A stretch of DNA of 27,954 nt, taken from NCBI GenBank assembly GCA_025927435.1, contig JAICLM010000003.1:1-27954 (forward strand), in the 5' to 3' direction. Positions 1-9,101 of this stretch are shown here, piece by piece. The notes under the pieces were generated by a model. That model was not told the origin of the DNA. It did no database searches and worked only from the letters and a program-made list of their open reading frames with translations. This DNA comes from Thermoleophilia bacterium (GTDB taxonomy: Bacteria > Actinomycetota > Thermoleophilia > Gaiellales > Gaiellaceae). Every line of letters starts with the position of its first letter. Position 1 is the stretch's first letter. A program made the position numbers and the translations under genes.

Positions 1-2
1 GC

Positions 3-122
3 GACGTGACCAAGTGCGTGATCACGAAGGAGTGCATCGCGCAGGGCATCCGGCCGACGCTCGTCACGAGCGCCGAGGCCGCCGGCGACGAGCCCGACGA
101 GCCCGTCGAACAAACTGCCTGA
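3..122 (+). CDS. C-terminal end of an unidentified protein (5' end outside window)
   Basis: An open frame enters from the left edge and stops at TGA 120-122, giving a 39-residue tail that begins DVTKCVITKECIAQG and ends in an acidic stretch (AGDEPDEPVEQTA). Two cysteines lie 6 residues apart in the visible part. I do not recognise the family. The acidic, probably disordered tail and a strong hairpin over the stop codon support this as a true gene end. Codon use is GC-rich at third positions like the core genes here. No function is assigned. Confidence 0.55.
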   Translation, partial: DVTKCVITKECIAQGIRPTLVTSAEAAGDEPDEPVEQTA

Positions 123-144
123 AGAGCGTTCGCTCTCCAGGCAG
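115..144 (+). terminator. Hairpin overlapping the stop codon
   Basis: Positions 115-128 pair with 131-144 (CTGCCTGAAGAGCG against CGCTCTCCAGGCAG), a 14-bp stem with one mismatch and a tight TT/GTTC loop. The TGA stop at 120-122 lies inside the left arm. There is no T-run directly after it, so it may act as a 3'-end stabiliser or one half of a tandem terminator with the next hairpin. Confidence 0.5.
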
Positions 145-157
145 ATGACCGAACTCC

Positions 158-208
158 GCGCGCCCGAGAGCGCGGTCTCGGGCGCGCTACGTGCTGAGGG
201 CTTTTGTT
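158..208 (+). terminator. Second hairpin followed by a T-rich stretch
   Basis: GCGCGCCCGAG at 158-168 pairs perfectly with CTCGGGCGCGC at 177-187 (11 bp, 8-nt loop). A T-rich CTTTTGTT follows at 201-208. The 13-nt gap between stem and T-run is longer than in a textbook intrinsic terminator, so termination is likely but not certain. A perfect 16-bp palindrome follows at 209-224, and a short GCGCC/GGCGC hairpin at 223-235. Confidence 0.45.
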
Positions 209-248
209 GCCCGCCGCGGCGGGCGCCTCCGGCGCGCGGCCGGCTGTT

Positions 249-254
249 TAGGGT
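249..254 (+). promoter_or_regulatory. Candidate -10 element (TAGGGT), leaderless
   Basis: TAGGGT lies exactly 6 nt before the GTG start at 261 and no Shine-Dalgarno sequence is present. That spacing puts the transcription start on or next to the start codon. The same hexamer precedes the HAD gene at 12898 and the aceA region (1696-1701). No clear -35 is visible. Confidence 0.45.
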
Positions 255-260
255 CGGGCC

Positions 261-1145
261 GTGCTTCGTCCTTTTGCCGAGGAAGATGAGGCTGCGGTCG
301 AGGCGTTGCTTCGTGCCGCATGGCCAGCCGATCTGGAGCTTCGTCAGATCTCTGCTATCCACGGTCCTGACCTCGACGGCGAGGATCGGTGGCGGCGGAC
401 ACTGGTCTGCGCTGCTTCCGGCGAGGTCGTCGGTGCGGGCTCGGTAGTCGGGAACGCCCGGCATCCTGCGAGGTACTTCGTGGTTCTGGTTGTGGCTCGG
501 GGGTTCCGTCGCCGCGGGATCGCGAGTGAGTTGTTGGCCGAGCTGGTGTCGCTCGGAGACGGTCGGCCTCTGGTGGCGCGGGTCCGGGAGACCGACGAAG
601 CTGGGTTGAGCTTCCTGCGGGCTCGAGGATTTGGGGTATTGATGCGGAGTCGTGTCGGGGTAGTCGATCCGCGCGATCCGCAGGTGCACGCTTGGCTGAA
701 GGGTTCACCGGCTTGCCTCGATGCCGGAGTCTCGCGCGAGGAGCTGGCGCGAGCGCATGAGGAGGCATACGCAGCCGAACACGAGAGCTGGTCACCTACG
801 ACGGAGCGACCGGTCGAGGAGTCGCTGCGACTCTTCTGCGGGGATTCCTGGCTGCCACACACGGCGCGCGTGGTCCGCCGACACGGCCAGATCGCGGCTG
901 TCGCCGGGCTCCACGGCCCGCCGCTGGCCTCTTCAGAAGGCGAGTTGTTCTTGATGGCCGGCAGCGCTACCGGCGACGAGGCTGCGCTCCGGGCGGTGGT
1001 TGCTGCCGAACTGGATCTTGCGCGCTCGCTGGGAGTCCGAGTCTCGATCGAGGCCGACGAGGCCAACCGCGAGCTATCTCAGATCCTGGACGAGTTGCCC
1101 GCGGTAATGGATCCGACGCTTCTCCTACTCAGCAGCGACGCATGA
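261..1145 (+). CDS. Tandem GNAT-fold N-acetyltransferase
   Basis: 294 residues from GTG 261. The N-terminal half (about 1-135) carries a good acetyl-CoA loop, VLVVARGFRRRGIASELL, matching the R/Q-x-x-G-x-G/A motif of the GNAT superfamily, followed by the typical FLRARGFGV near the domain end. The C-terminal half (about 145-290) looks like a second, degenerate GNAT domain without an obvious acetyl-CoA loop. The family moves an acetyl group from acetyl-CoA to an amine; the substrate cannot be read from sequence. It is monocistronic, between a hairpin cluster and the MaoC gene. Third codon positions carry visibly more T and A (GTT, GGT, CGT, GCT) than the flanking metabolic genes, so it may be a more recent arrival. 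Confidence 0.8.
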   Translation: MLRPFAEEDEAAVEALLRAAWPADLELRQISAIHGPDLDGEDRWRRTLVCAASGEVVGAGSVVGNARHPARYFVVLVVARGFRRRGIASELLAELVSLGDGRPLVARVRETDEAGLSFLRARGFGVLMRSRVGVVDPRDPQVHAWLKGSPACLDAGVSREELARAHEEAYAAEHESWSPTTERPVEESLRLFCGDSWLPHTARVVRRHGQIAAVAGLHGPPLASSEGELFLMAGSATGDEAALRAVVAAELDLARSLGVRVSIEADEANRELSQILDELPAVMDPTLLLLSSDA

Positions 1146-1175
1146 CGTCCGTCGTGCCGAGTCCTGAAGATCGCG

Positions 1176-1181
1176 TAGCGT
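1176..1181 (+). promoter_or_regulatory. Candidate -10 element (TAGCGT), leaderless
   Basis: TAGCGT ends 7 nt before ATG 1189. There is no purine-rich ribosome binding site in the 43-nt gap after the GNAT gene, so a leaderless transcript is the simplest reading. Confidence 0.4.
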
Positions 1182-1188
1182 TTCGCGC

Positions 1189-1626
1189 ATGACAGCAATC
1201 CAAGTCGGAGCCGAGTTCGGGCCTTCGTCGTGGATCGAGGTGCCCCAGGAGAAGATCCAGGCGTTCGCCGACACGACCGGCGACCACAACTTCATCCACG
1301 TCGATCCCGAGATGGCGGCGCAGACTCCGTTCGGCGGCACGGTCGCGCACGGCTACCTCACGCTCTCGCTCCTCCCGCAGATGTCGTACGAGGTGCTGCC
1401 GCACGACAATCCCGGTGCCGGCATGGCCCTCAACTACGGCCTCAACCGCGTTCGCTTCCCGGCCCCGGTTCCGTCCGGCTCGCGTGTTCGGGGCTCGTTC
1501 GTGGTCGGCGCCGTCGACGAGGAGGACTGGGGGCGGCAGGTGACCATGACGGCGACGATCGAACGAGAGGGCGGAGACAAGCCCGTCTGCGTGGCCGAGG
1601 TCGTCTACCGGTACTACCGCCTCTAG
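1189..1626 (+). CDS. MaoC-like (R)-specific enoyl-CoA hydratase
   Basis: 145 residues, a complete single hot-dog domain. The hydratase-2 motif is plain: ADTTGDHNFIHVDPEMAAQ followed by FGGTVAHGYLTLSLLPQ. The catalytic Asp and His are D32 and H37, matching the Asp/His pair of PhaJ-type enzymes. The family hydrates trans-2-enoyl-CoA to (R)-3-hydroxyacyl-CoA, linking beta-oxidation to polyhydroxyalkanoate or related pools, or serves in other acyl-CoA routes. Its position just upstream of the glyoxylate shunt genes fits acyl-CoA catabolism, though it has its own promoter signal and an 80-bp gap to aceA. No PHA synthase is in view, so the precise pathway is open. Confidence 0.85.
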   Translation: MTAIQVGAEFGPSSWIEVPQEKIQAFADTTGDHNFIHVDPEMAAQTPFGGTVAHGYLTLSLLPQMSYEVLPHDNPGAGMALNYGLNRVRFPAPVPSGSRVRGSFVVGAVDEEDWGRQVTMTATIEREGGDKPVCVAEVVYRYYRL

Positions 1627-1695
1627 GCGACTGCGGCCGGCCCTGGATCCTAGATCGGGGTTCTTTACGCCATAGAAGGTGTAACGTCCCTCGTC

Positions 1696-1701
1696 TAGGG
1701 T
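1696..1701 (+). promoter_or_regulatory. Candidate -10 element for the aceA operon (TAGGGT)
   Basis: TAGGGT lies 37 nt before the preferred aceA start at 1739, giving a roughly 30-nt leader that contains the GGGGAGG ribosome binding site. No convincing -35 is seen. GGATCC occurs on both sides (1645-1650 and 1709-1714), possibly by chance. Confidence 0.3.
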
Positions 1702-1738
1702 AGATTTGGGATCCGAAAATCCGATACGGGGAGGCGAG

Positions 1739-3018
<1,280 letters not shown>

Positions 3019-3022
<4 letters not shown>

Positions 3023-4533
3023 GCGCCCTCGCAGACGTCGAGATCCTCGCGCCTGCCGACGAGGAGGTCCTGACCCGCGAAGCGCTCGGGCTCGTTGCAC
3101 GCCTGCACCGGAAGCTGAATCCACGGCGCCGTGAGCTGCTCGAGCGGCGGCACGAGCGGCAGCTCGAGCTCGACGCGGGCGCGCTGCCCGGCTTCCTCTC
3201 CCAGACGAAGGACGTACGCGACGCCGAGTGGTGCGTCGCCGGGGCCCCAGCCGATCTGCGCGACCGCCGCTGCGAGATCACCGGTCCGGTCGACCGCAAG
3301 ATGATGATCAACGCGCTCAACTCGGGCGCCCGCGTCTTCATGGCCGACTACGAGGACGCGTGCTCGCCGAGGTGGGAGAACGTCGTCGAGGGGCAGCGGA
3401 ACGTAGCCGATGCCGTGCGCCGCGAGATCTCGCTCGAGACCCCGGACAAGACGTACAGCCTCAACGACGAGATCGCCACGCTCCTCATCCGGCCGCGCGG
3501 CTGGCACCTGCCAGAGCGGCACGCGCGCGTCGACGGCGAGCCGGTCTCGGCGTCGCTGTTCGATTTCGGCCTGCACATGGCATGCAACGCGCGCGAGCAG
3601 CTCGACCGCGGCAGCGGCCCGTACTTCTACCTCCCGAAGCTCGAGTCGCACCTCGAAGCGCGCCTCTGGGCCGACGCGTTCGCGCTGGCGGAGGAGGAGC
3701 TCGACCTGCCGTCCGGCTCGATCCGCTGCACCGTCCTGATCGAGACGATCCTCGCGGCCTTCGAGATGGAGGAGATCCTCTACGAGCTCCGTGACTGGGG
3801 CTGCGCGCTCAACGCCGGCCGCTGGGACTACATCTTCAGCGCGATCAAGAAGTTTCGGGCGCGCGACTGGGTGCTGCCCGACCGCGTGCAGGTGACGATG
3901 ACAGTGCCGTTCATGCGGGCGTACACCGAGCTGCTCGTCCGCTCGTGCCACCGCCGCGGCGCGCACGCGATCGGCGGTATGGCGGCGTTCATCCCGTCCC
4001 GCAAGGATCCCGAGGCGAACGAGATCGCGCTGACGAAGGTGCGAGAGGACAAGGAGCGCGAGTCGGGCGACGGTTTCGACGGCTCCTGGGTCGCGCACCC
4101 CGATCTTGTGCCGGTCTGCACCGAGGTGTTCGACGGCGCGCTCGGCGAGCGGCCGAACCAGCTCGAGCGGCTGCGCGAGGATGTCGTGCCCGACGAGGCG
4201 GCGCTCCTCTCCATTCCGGACACGCCGGGTGAGATCACCGACCAAGGCATGCGCACGAACGTCTCGGTCGGCGTCCGCTACCTCGACTCCTGGCTGCAGG
4301 GGATCGGCGCGGCGGCGATCGACAATCTGATGGAGGACGCCGCGACTGCCGAGATCTCGCGCTCCCAGATCTGGCAGTGGGTGCGCCAGGGGCGCGTCGA
4401 CGAGCAGCGCGTCCGCCACGAGATCGAGCACGTGGACGCCGGCGAGGAGGCGAAGCAACTCTTCGCCGCGGTGGCGCTCTCGGAGGAGCTCGAGGACTTC
4501 CTGACCCTGCCCGCCTACGAACACCTCGACTGA
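3019..4533 (+). CDS. aceB: Malate synthase (A/G-independent short form)
   Basis: 504 residues from GTG 3019, which overlaps the aceA stop in a GTGA arrangement with AAGGAG at 3008-3013. It condenses glyoxylate with acetyl-CoA to malate, completing the shunt. The sequence is malate synthase A-like: RPRGWHLPERH near the active site, FYLPKLESHLEARLW, the metal-binding IETILAAFEMEEI region, NAGRWDYIFSAIKKF, and GGMAAFIPSRKDPEAN. The length is slightly below the E. coli enzyme (about 530). An open frame continues far upstream inside aceA but is only a shadow; homology begins just after the GTG. It is the second gene of the aceA-aceB operon and is followed after 11 nt by a small Cys-rich gene. Confidence 0.95.
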
Positions 4534-4544
4534 GGAGGGACGAG

Positions 4545-4673
4545 ATGAGCGAGACCGTGATCACCACCGAGCAGGAGCGAACCGAGCTACCGGCGGCGGA
4601 CGCGCCCTGCACGGCCGAGCTCGCCGAGTGCACGTGCCCGGACTTCTGCGAGCGCGATCACGACAACGAGTAG
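4545..4673 (+). CDS. 42-residue Cys/His-rich acidic peptide, unknown function
   Basis: ATG 4545 has the strongest ribosome binding site in the area (AGGAGGGA, 4532-4539) and follows the aceB stop by 11 nt, so it is very probably the third cistron of the glyoxylate operon. The peptide is acidic, with a clustered potential metal site at its C-terminus: C22, C29, C31, C35 and H39 in AECTCPDFCERDHDNE. There is no signal peptide or membrane segment. The C-x-C-P-x-x-C-x-x-x-H spacing could bind zinc or an iron-sulfur cluster; this is inference. I have a vague impression of similar CxCPxxC tails in other small actinobacterial proteins but cannot name a family. Confidence 0.7.
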   Translation: MSETVITTEQERTELPAADAPCTAELAECTCPDFCERDHDNE

Positions 4674-4719
4674 CTCGGCGACGGCGGGGTCGCCGCACGC
4701 CTCTTTCCCCCCGGTCGGG

Positions 4720-4747
4720 CCCACCCCCGCCCAGGGTGGGGTTGTTT
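4720..4747 (+). terminator. Rho-independent-like terminator after the aceA-aceB operon
   Basis: CCCACCC (4720-4726) pairs with GGGTGGG (4734-4740) around a 7-nt loop, followed directly by GTTGTTT. It sits about 50 nt after the small Cys-rich gene and before the promoter of the GntR gene, so it closes the glyoxylate operon. Confidence 0.6.
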
Positions 4748-4843
4748 CCCGCCGCCCTCGGAATCGACGCTAACGGTCACTTCGCGTCGAGGGCCTGCCG
4801 TCTTCGTGCCAAAGGAACGACCGGCTTCACAGCTCCTCCGGCG

Positions 4844-4849
4844 TACACT
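4844..4849 (+). promoter_or_regulatory. Candidate -10 element (TACACT), leaderless
   Basis: TACACT ends 6 nt before ATG 4856. No ribosome binding site is possible in that spacing. Confidence 0.45.
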
Positions 4850-4855
4850 CGGCGC

Positions 4856-5593
4856 ATGAGCCTCGACACCACGAAGGCCGACGACATCGCCCTCGTGATC
4901 GAGGAGGCGATCGTCTCCGGCGAGCTCGAGCCGGGCACCGTGCTGCGACAGGAGCAGCTGTCGGAGCAGTTCAACGTCTCGCGCACGCCGATCCGCGAGG
5001 CGCTCCGCAGGCTCGCCGCGCTCGGGCTCGTCTCCTTCGTCCCGAACCGCGGCGTCCGCGTGCGGACGATCTCGCGCGAGGAGTTGCACGAGGCGTTCAT
5101 GGTGCGCGCCGAGCTCGAGGCGCTCGCGACCGAGGTGGCCGCGGCGAAGATCACGCCCGAGGATCTCGAGGAGCTCGAGGCCGCCGAGCAGCACTTCGCC
5201 CGGATCTCGAAAGACCTGCGCGCGCGCGATCCCGGCGAGCCCCGCCGCTCGATCATGGGCGACTGGGTGCGCGCGAACCATGCGTTCCACGACGTCATCT
5301 ACCGCGTCGCCGACCTCCCGCTCGTCGAGCAACTCGCGAAGAGCTCGCGCCGAACCTTCTCCGGGCCGGCCGTCTGGGCGCCCGGCGACCACTCCATCGA
5401 CGGCCTCTACGCGAAGAACGCCGAGCAGCACCGTGCGATCCGCCAGGCGCTCGCGGCAGGCAGCGGCGAGGGCGCGCGGGCGCTCGCCCGCGAGCACGTC
5501 CTCTCCTCGTTCCACATGCTCGAGGCGGTGCTGGAGCAGGTCGGCGGCACCTGGCCGCAGCCGAAACGCGCTGCCGTTAAGGTCTCCTCATAG
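4856..5593 (+). CDS. GntR-family transcriptional regulator with FCD (FadR-type) domain
   Basis: 245 residues from ATG 4856; the open frame extends further upstream, but homology and the promoter fix this start. Residues 1-75 form the GntR winged helix-turn-helix, including LRQEQLSEQFNVSRTPIREA and the wing VSFVPNRGVRVRTIS. Residues 80-235 form the all-helical FCD ligand domain, with histidines in ANHAFHDVIY, AEQHRAIRQAL and REHVLSSFH that in this family often bind metal and the effector. Members are DNA-binding repressors or activators that sense acyl-CoA or organic acids. It lies between the glyoxylate operon and valS, so control of aceAB is a reasonable guess; no palindromic GntR site was recognised nearby. 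Confidence 0.88.
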   Translation: MSLDTTKADDIALVIEEAIVSGELEPGTVLRQEQLSEQFNVSRTPIREALRRLAALGLVSFVPNRGVRVRTISREELHEAFMVRAELEALATEVAAAKITPEDLEELEAAEQHFARISKDLRARDPGEPRRSIMGDWVRANHAFHDVIYRVADLPLVEQLAKSSRRTFSGPAVWAPGDHSIDGLYAKNAEQHRAIRQALAAGSGEGARALAREHVLSSFHMLEAVLEQVGGTWPQPKRAAVKVSS

Positions 5594-5617
5594 TCGCTGC
5601 CTGACCACATCTCGCGC

Positions 5618-8017
5618 ATGGATCCGCTCTACAAACCGCAGGGCGTCGAGCAGCGCTGGCAGCAGACCTGGGAGGAGGAGGGCCTCTACGGGGCCGACCC
5701 CGACGCGCCCGGCGAGACGTTCGTCGTCATGCATCCGCCGCCGAACATCTCCGGCTCGCTGTCTCTCGGCCACTGCTTGCAGCTCTCGCTCGAGGACACA
5801 CTCGTGCGCTGGCACCGGATGCGCGGCTTCAACACGCTCTTCCAGCCGGGCTACGACCACGCCGGCATCTCGACCTGGGCGGCGATCGGCCGCACGCTCG
5901 CGGAGGAAGGCCGGAACCAGCGCGACCTCGGGCGCGAGGGGTTCGACGCCTACGTCCAGGAGTGGCTCGAGCGCTACGGCGGCACGATCATGAGCCAGTT
6001 CCGGCAGCTCGGCGCCTCGCTCGACTACCGGCGCACGCGCTTCACGATGGACGAGGGCTACTACCGGGCGGTCATGCGCTGGTTCGTGCACCTCTACGAG
6101 CGCGGCTTCGTCTACCGCGCGAATCGGATCGTCAACTGGTGCCCGCTCGACCAGACGGCGCTCTCGGACCTCGAGGTCGAGCACGAGGACGAGGATGACA
6201 CGCTCTCATACGTTCGCTATCCGCTTGCTGATGGCTCCGGCGCAATCACGATCGCGACGGTGCGGCCGGCGACGATCCTCGCGGACGTCGCGGTCGCCGT
6301 CCATCCCGACGACGAGCGCTACCGCGAGTTCGTCGGCAGGGAAGTGGTCGTGCCCTTCGTCGAGCGCCTGGTGCCCGTCATCGCCGACGAGCGCGTCGAG
6401 CGCGAGTTCGGCACGGGTGCGCTCAAGATCACCCCAGGCCATGACCCGACGGACTTCGAGATCGGCCGCGACCACGGTCTCGCGGAGCTGACCGTGATTG
6501 GGCCGGACGGGCTGATGAGCGACGCCGCCGGTGAGCTCGCCGGGCTCACGCAGGAGGAGGCCGGCAGGCGCGTGCTCGACTGGGCCTCCGAGCGCGGGCA
6601 GCTCGAAAAGCGCGAGCACTATCGCCACTCGGTCGGCCACTGCGAGCGCTGTCACAGCCGCGTCGAGCCGCTCGTCATGCCGCAGTGGTGGCTGGCGATG
6701 GAGGAGCTCGCCGCGCCCGCGATCGCCTCGGTGAAGGAGGGGCGCGTCCGTTTCACGCCCGAGCGCTTCGCGCGCGTCTACCTCGATTGGATGGAGAACG
6801 TCCGCGACTGGTGCATCTCGCGCCAGATCTGGTGGGGCCAGCGGATTCCCGTCTGGTACTGCCCCGATGGTCACGTCACGGTCGCGGAGACCGAGCCTGC
6901 CGCCTGCGGCGATTGCGGATCCGCCGAGTTGAGGCAGGAGGAGGACGTGCTCGACACGTGGTTCTCGTCGGCCCTCTATCCCTTTGCGACGCTCGGCTGG
7001 CCCGACGAGACGCCCGAGCTCGCGCGCTACTACCCAGGCAGCGTCGTCACTACCGCGCGCGAGATCATCTTTCTCTGGATTGCCCGGATGATCTTCTCCG
7101 GCCTCGAGCTGATCGGTCTGGATCCGTACTCGGACGTCCTCATCCATTCGACGCTGCTCAACCCCGAGGGCAAGCGGATGTCGCGTACGTACGGCACAGC
7201 CATCGATCCCGAAGAGGCGCTCGGGCCGTACGGCGCCGACGCGACGCGGTACGGGCTGCTCAAGGTGACCTCGAGCCAGGACCCGCGCTTCTCGTTCGGC
7301 ACGATCGAGGAGGGGCGCAAGCTGGCGAACAAGCTCTGGAACGCGAGCCGGCTCCTCCTGATGGCCGGCGCCGCGGAGGCCGAGGCCCGGCCGTCGTCGG
7401 TGGAGGAGCGCTGGATCCTCGCGCGGATCGACGCGACACGCGCCGAGTTCGAGGCGGATCTTGCCGCCTTCGACTTCGCGCACGCCGTCCAGCGGCTCTA
7501 CCGCCTCACGTTCGACGACTTCTGCGACTGGTACCTCGAGTCGATCAAGCCGCGCCTGGCCGAGGAGGATGTGCGCGCGACGGCGTTTGCGGCGCTCGAG
7601 CGGCTCCTCAAGCTGCTCCACCCGGTGATGCCGCATGTGACCGAGGAGATCTGGACGAATCTGCCGGCCCGCGAGACGCGGCTGATCGTCGCGCCGTGGC
7701 CCGAGCCGCAGGCCGAGTTCGCGGCCGACCTGCACGCGCTCGACGAGGCGCAGACGGCGGCGCGCCTCTACCGGCGCAGCGGCGTCCGGATCGAGCTCGG
7801 CGGCGACTCGCTGCGGATCTTCGAAGCGGTCGTCCGCCCGTCCGGCGACGGCCAGGGCGACGTCGAAGCCGAGCGCGGCCGGCTGCGCAAGGAGGTGGAG
7901 CGCAGCGAGCGGATGCTCGCGAACGAGAAGTTCGTCGCCAACGCCGCGCCCGAAGTCGTCGAGGGCGAGCGACAGAAGCTCGAGCAATACCGTGCCGAGC
8001 TCGACGCGCTGGGTTGA
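5618..8017 (+). CDS. valS: Valine--tRNA ligase (divergent catalytic motifs)
   Basis: 799 residues, shorter than T. thermophilus ValRS (862) and E. coli (951). It charges tRNA-Val with valine. Order: Rossmann catalytic core, CP1 editing domain (about 170-330), core second half with IWWGQRIPVWYC, anticodon-binding helices (FDDFCDWYLESIKPR), and a C-terminal coiled coil (about 745-799). Editing residues R216, T219, K270, T272, D276 and D279 are all present, at the same numbers I recall for the Thermus enzyme. The catalytic signatures are unusual: HIGH reads S49-L50-G51-H52, the usual GTDHAGIATQ reads GYDHAGISTW, and KMSKS reads R520-M-S-R-T. The frame is intact, so this is not a pseudogene. A paralogue with altered activity is possible, but synteny with folC, ndk and maf favours the housekeeping copy. 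Confidence 0.9.
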   Translation: MDPLYKPQGVEQRWQQTWEEEGLYGADPDAPGETFVVMHPPPNISGSLSLGHCLQLSLEDTLVRWHRMRGFNTLFQPGYDHAGISTWAAIGRTLAEEGRNQRDLGREGFDAYVQEWLERYGGTIMSQFRQLGASLDYRRTRFTMDEGYYRAVMRWFVHLYERGFVYRANRIVNWCPLDQTALSDLEVEHEDEDDTLSYVRYPLADGSGAITIATVRPATILADVAVAVHPDDERYREFVGREVVVPFVERLVPVIADERVEREFGTGALKITPGHDPTDFEIGRDHGLAELTVIGPDGLMSDAAGELAGLTQEEAGRRVLDWASERGQLEKREHYRHSVGHCERCHSRVEPLVMPQWWLAMEELAAPAIASVKEGRVRFTPERFARVYLDWMENVRDWCISRQIWWGQRIPVWYCPDGHVTVAETEPAACGDCGSAELRQEEDVLDTWFSSALYPFATLGWPDETPELARYYPGSVVTTAREIIFLWIARMIFSGLELIGLDPYSDVLIHSTLLNPEGKRMSRTYGTAIDPEEALGPYGADATRYGLLKVTSSQDPRFSFGTIEEGRKLANKLWNASRLLLMAGAAEAEARPSSVEERWILARIDATRAEFEADLAAFDFAHAVQRLYRLTFDDFCDWYLESIKPRLAEEDVRATAFAALERLLKLLHPVMPHVTEEIWTNLPARETRLIVAPWPEPQAEFAADLHALDEAQTAARLYRRSGVRIELGGDSLRIFEAVVRPSGDGQGDVEAERGRLRKEVERSERMLANEKFVANAAPEVVEGERQKLEQYRAELDALG

Positions 8018-9101
8018 GTCCCTCTCGCCGTGGCCGGAGGACGGCTTCGGTACCGAGCGGATGCGCGCTCTGCTGCGCGAGCTCGGCGACCCGCAAGAGC
8101 GGTTCCCGGCGATTCACGTGGTCGGGACGAACGGCAAGTCGACGACGACGCGGCTGACCGAGGCGCTCCTGCTCGACGCCGGGCTCTCGGTCGGCTCCTA
8201 CCTCTCGCCCCACGTGGGCAGCTGGGGCGAGCGGATCCGGATCGGCGGCCGGGAGGCGGACTTCGAGGCTGCGGTGTCGGCCGTGCGGCCGGCTGCCGAG
8301 GCGCTCGGGACAACGCAGTTCGAGGTGCTCACGGCGGCGGCCCTGACAGCGTTCGCGGCCGCCGGGGTCGACGTCGGCGTCGTCGAGGCGGGTCTGGGCG
8401 GGCGGCACGACGCCACCAACGTCCTCCGGACGCGAGTCGTCGTCCTCACGAGCGTCGCACTCGACCACATGGAGGTGCTCGGCGACACGCGCGAGGCGAT
8501 CGCGGCCGAGAAGCTCGCGGTCGTGCAGCCCGGCTGTACCGTCGTGCTCGCCGAGGAGGAGTGGCACGGGGTCGCAGAGGAGAACGGCGCGGCCGAGGTC
8601 GTCGTCACCGCTCGCAGCAACCTCGCGCTCGCCGTCACGGCTGCGGAGTCCTTCCTCGGCCGATCGGTCGACCCGCACGCCGCGGACCGGGTCGAGCTGC
8701 CGGGCCGCCTCGAGCGGCGCGGCGAGAGCCCGCTCGAGATCTGGGACGGAGCCCACAACCTCGCCGGCCTCGGCTGGCTGTTGCCGCGGCTACCCGCGGC
8801 TGCCGGCTGGACCGTGGTCTGCTCGATCCTCCGCGACAAGCGGCCCGGGATGATGCTCGAGGCGCTCTCGGTCCTGGGCCCGAGGCTCGTCGCGACGGAG
8901 AGCACCAGCGGTCGCGCGGTGCCTACCGCCGAGCTCGCCGCGCTCGGCTCGGCGCACTTCGACGAGGTGGCGGCTGAGCCCGACCCGGCGACTGCCCGCG
9001 CCCGCGCGCTCGAGCTCGCGGGCCCCGGCGGGGCGGTGCTCGTCACGGGCTCCCTGTACCTTCTGGCGGATCTCAGTGCCGCCAACCGCGACCACCTATA
9101 A
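7992..9101 (+). CDS. folC: Folylpolyglutamate synthase / dihydrofolate synthase
   Basis: 369 residues from GTG 7992, overlapping the end of valS by 26 nt. It adds glutamate to folates (and in many bacteria to dihydropteroate) in an ATP-dependent Mur-ligase-like reaction. Evidence: P-loop HVVGTNGKSTTTRL (about 38-51), SYLSPHVGSWGERI, the Mur-ligase metal site VVEAGLGGRHDATNVL, TSVALDHMEVLG, and the C-terminal-domain WDGAHNLAG. It is somewhat short for the family (about 420), mainly in the C-terminal domain. valS-folC adjacency is common in Gram-positive genomes. Translation is probably coupled to valS. Confidence 0.93.
   Translation: MPSSTRWVESLSPWPEDGFGTERMRALLRELGDPQERFPAIHVVGTNGKSTTTRLTEALLLDAGLSVGSYLSPHVGSWGERIRIGGREADFEAAVSAVRPAAEALGTTQFEVLTAAALTAFAAAGVDVGVVEAGLGGRHDATNVLRTRVVVLTSVALDHMEVLGDTREAIAAEKLAVVQPGCTVVLAEEEWHGVAEENGAAEVVVTARSNLALAVTAAESFLGRSVDPHAADRVELPGRLERRGESPLEIWDGAHNLAGLGWLLPRLPAAAGWTVVCSILRDKRPGMMLEALSVLGPRLVATESTSGRAVPTAELAALGSAHFDEVAAEPDPATARARALELAGPGGAVLVTGSLYLLADLSAANRDHL

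Noticed and set aside
145..447. Possible 100-codon plus-strand gene starting in the hairpin region
   Set aside because: It overlaps the GNAT gene in another frame, starts inside an inverted repeat and shows no domain; likely a shadow.
1645..1714. Repeated GGATCC sites flanking the aceA promoter as an operator
   Set aside because: GGATCC is a short palindrome expected by chance; the two sites share no longer flanking symmetry.
1706..1738. TTG start for aceA
   Set aside because: ATG 1739 has a ribosome binding site 4 nt upstream and gives the family-typical N-terminus.
6206..7987. Minus-strand open frame of about 593 codons opposite valS
   Set aside because: Shadow frame; the plus strand carries clear ValRS domains across the whole span.
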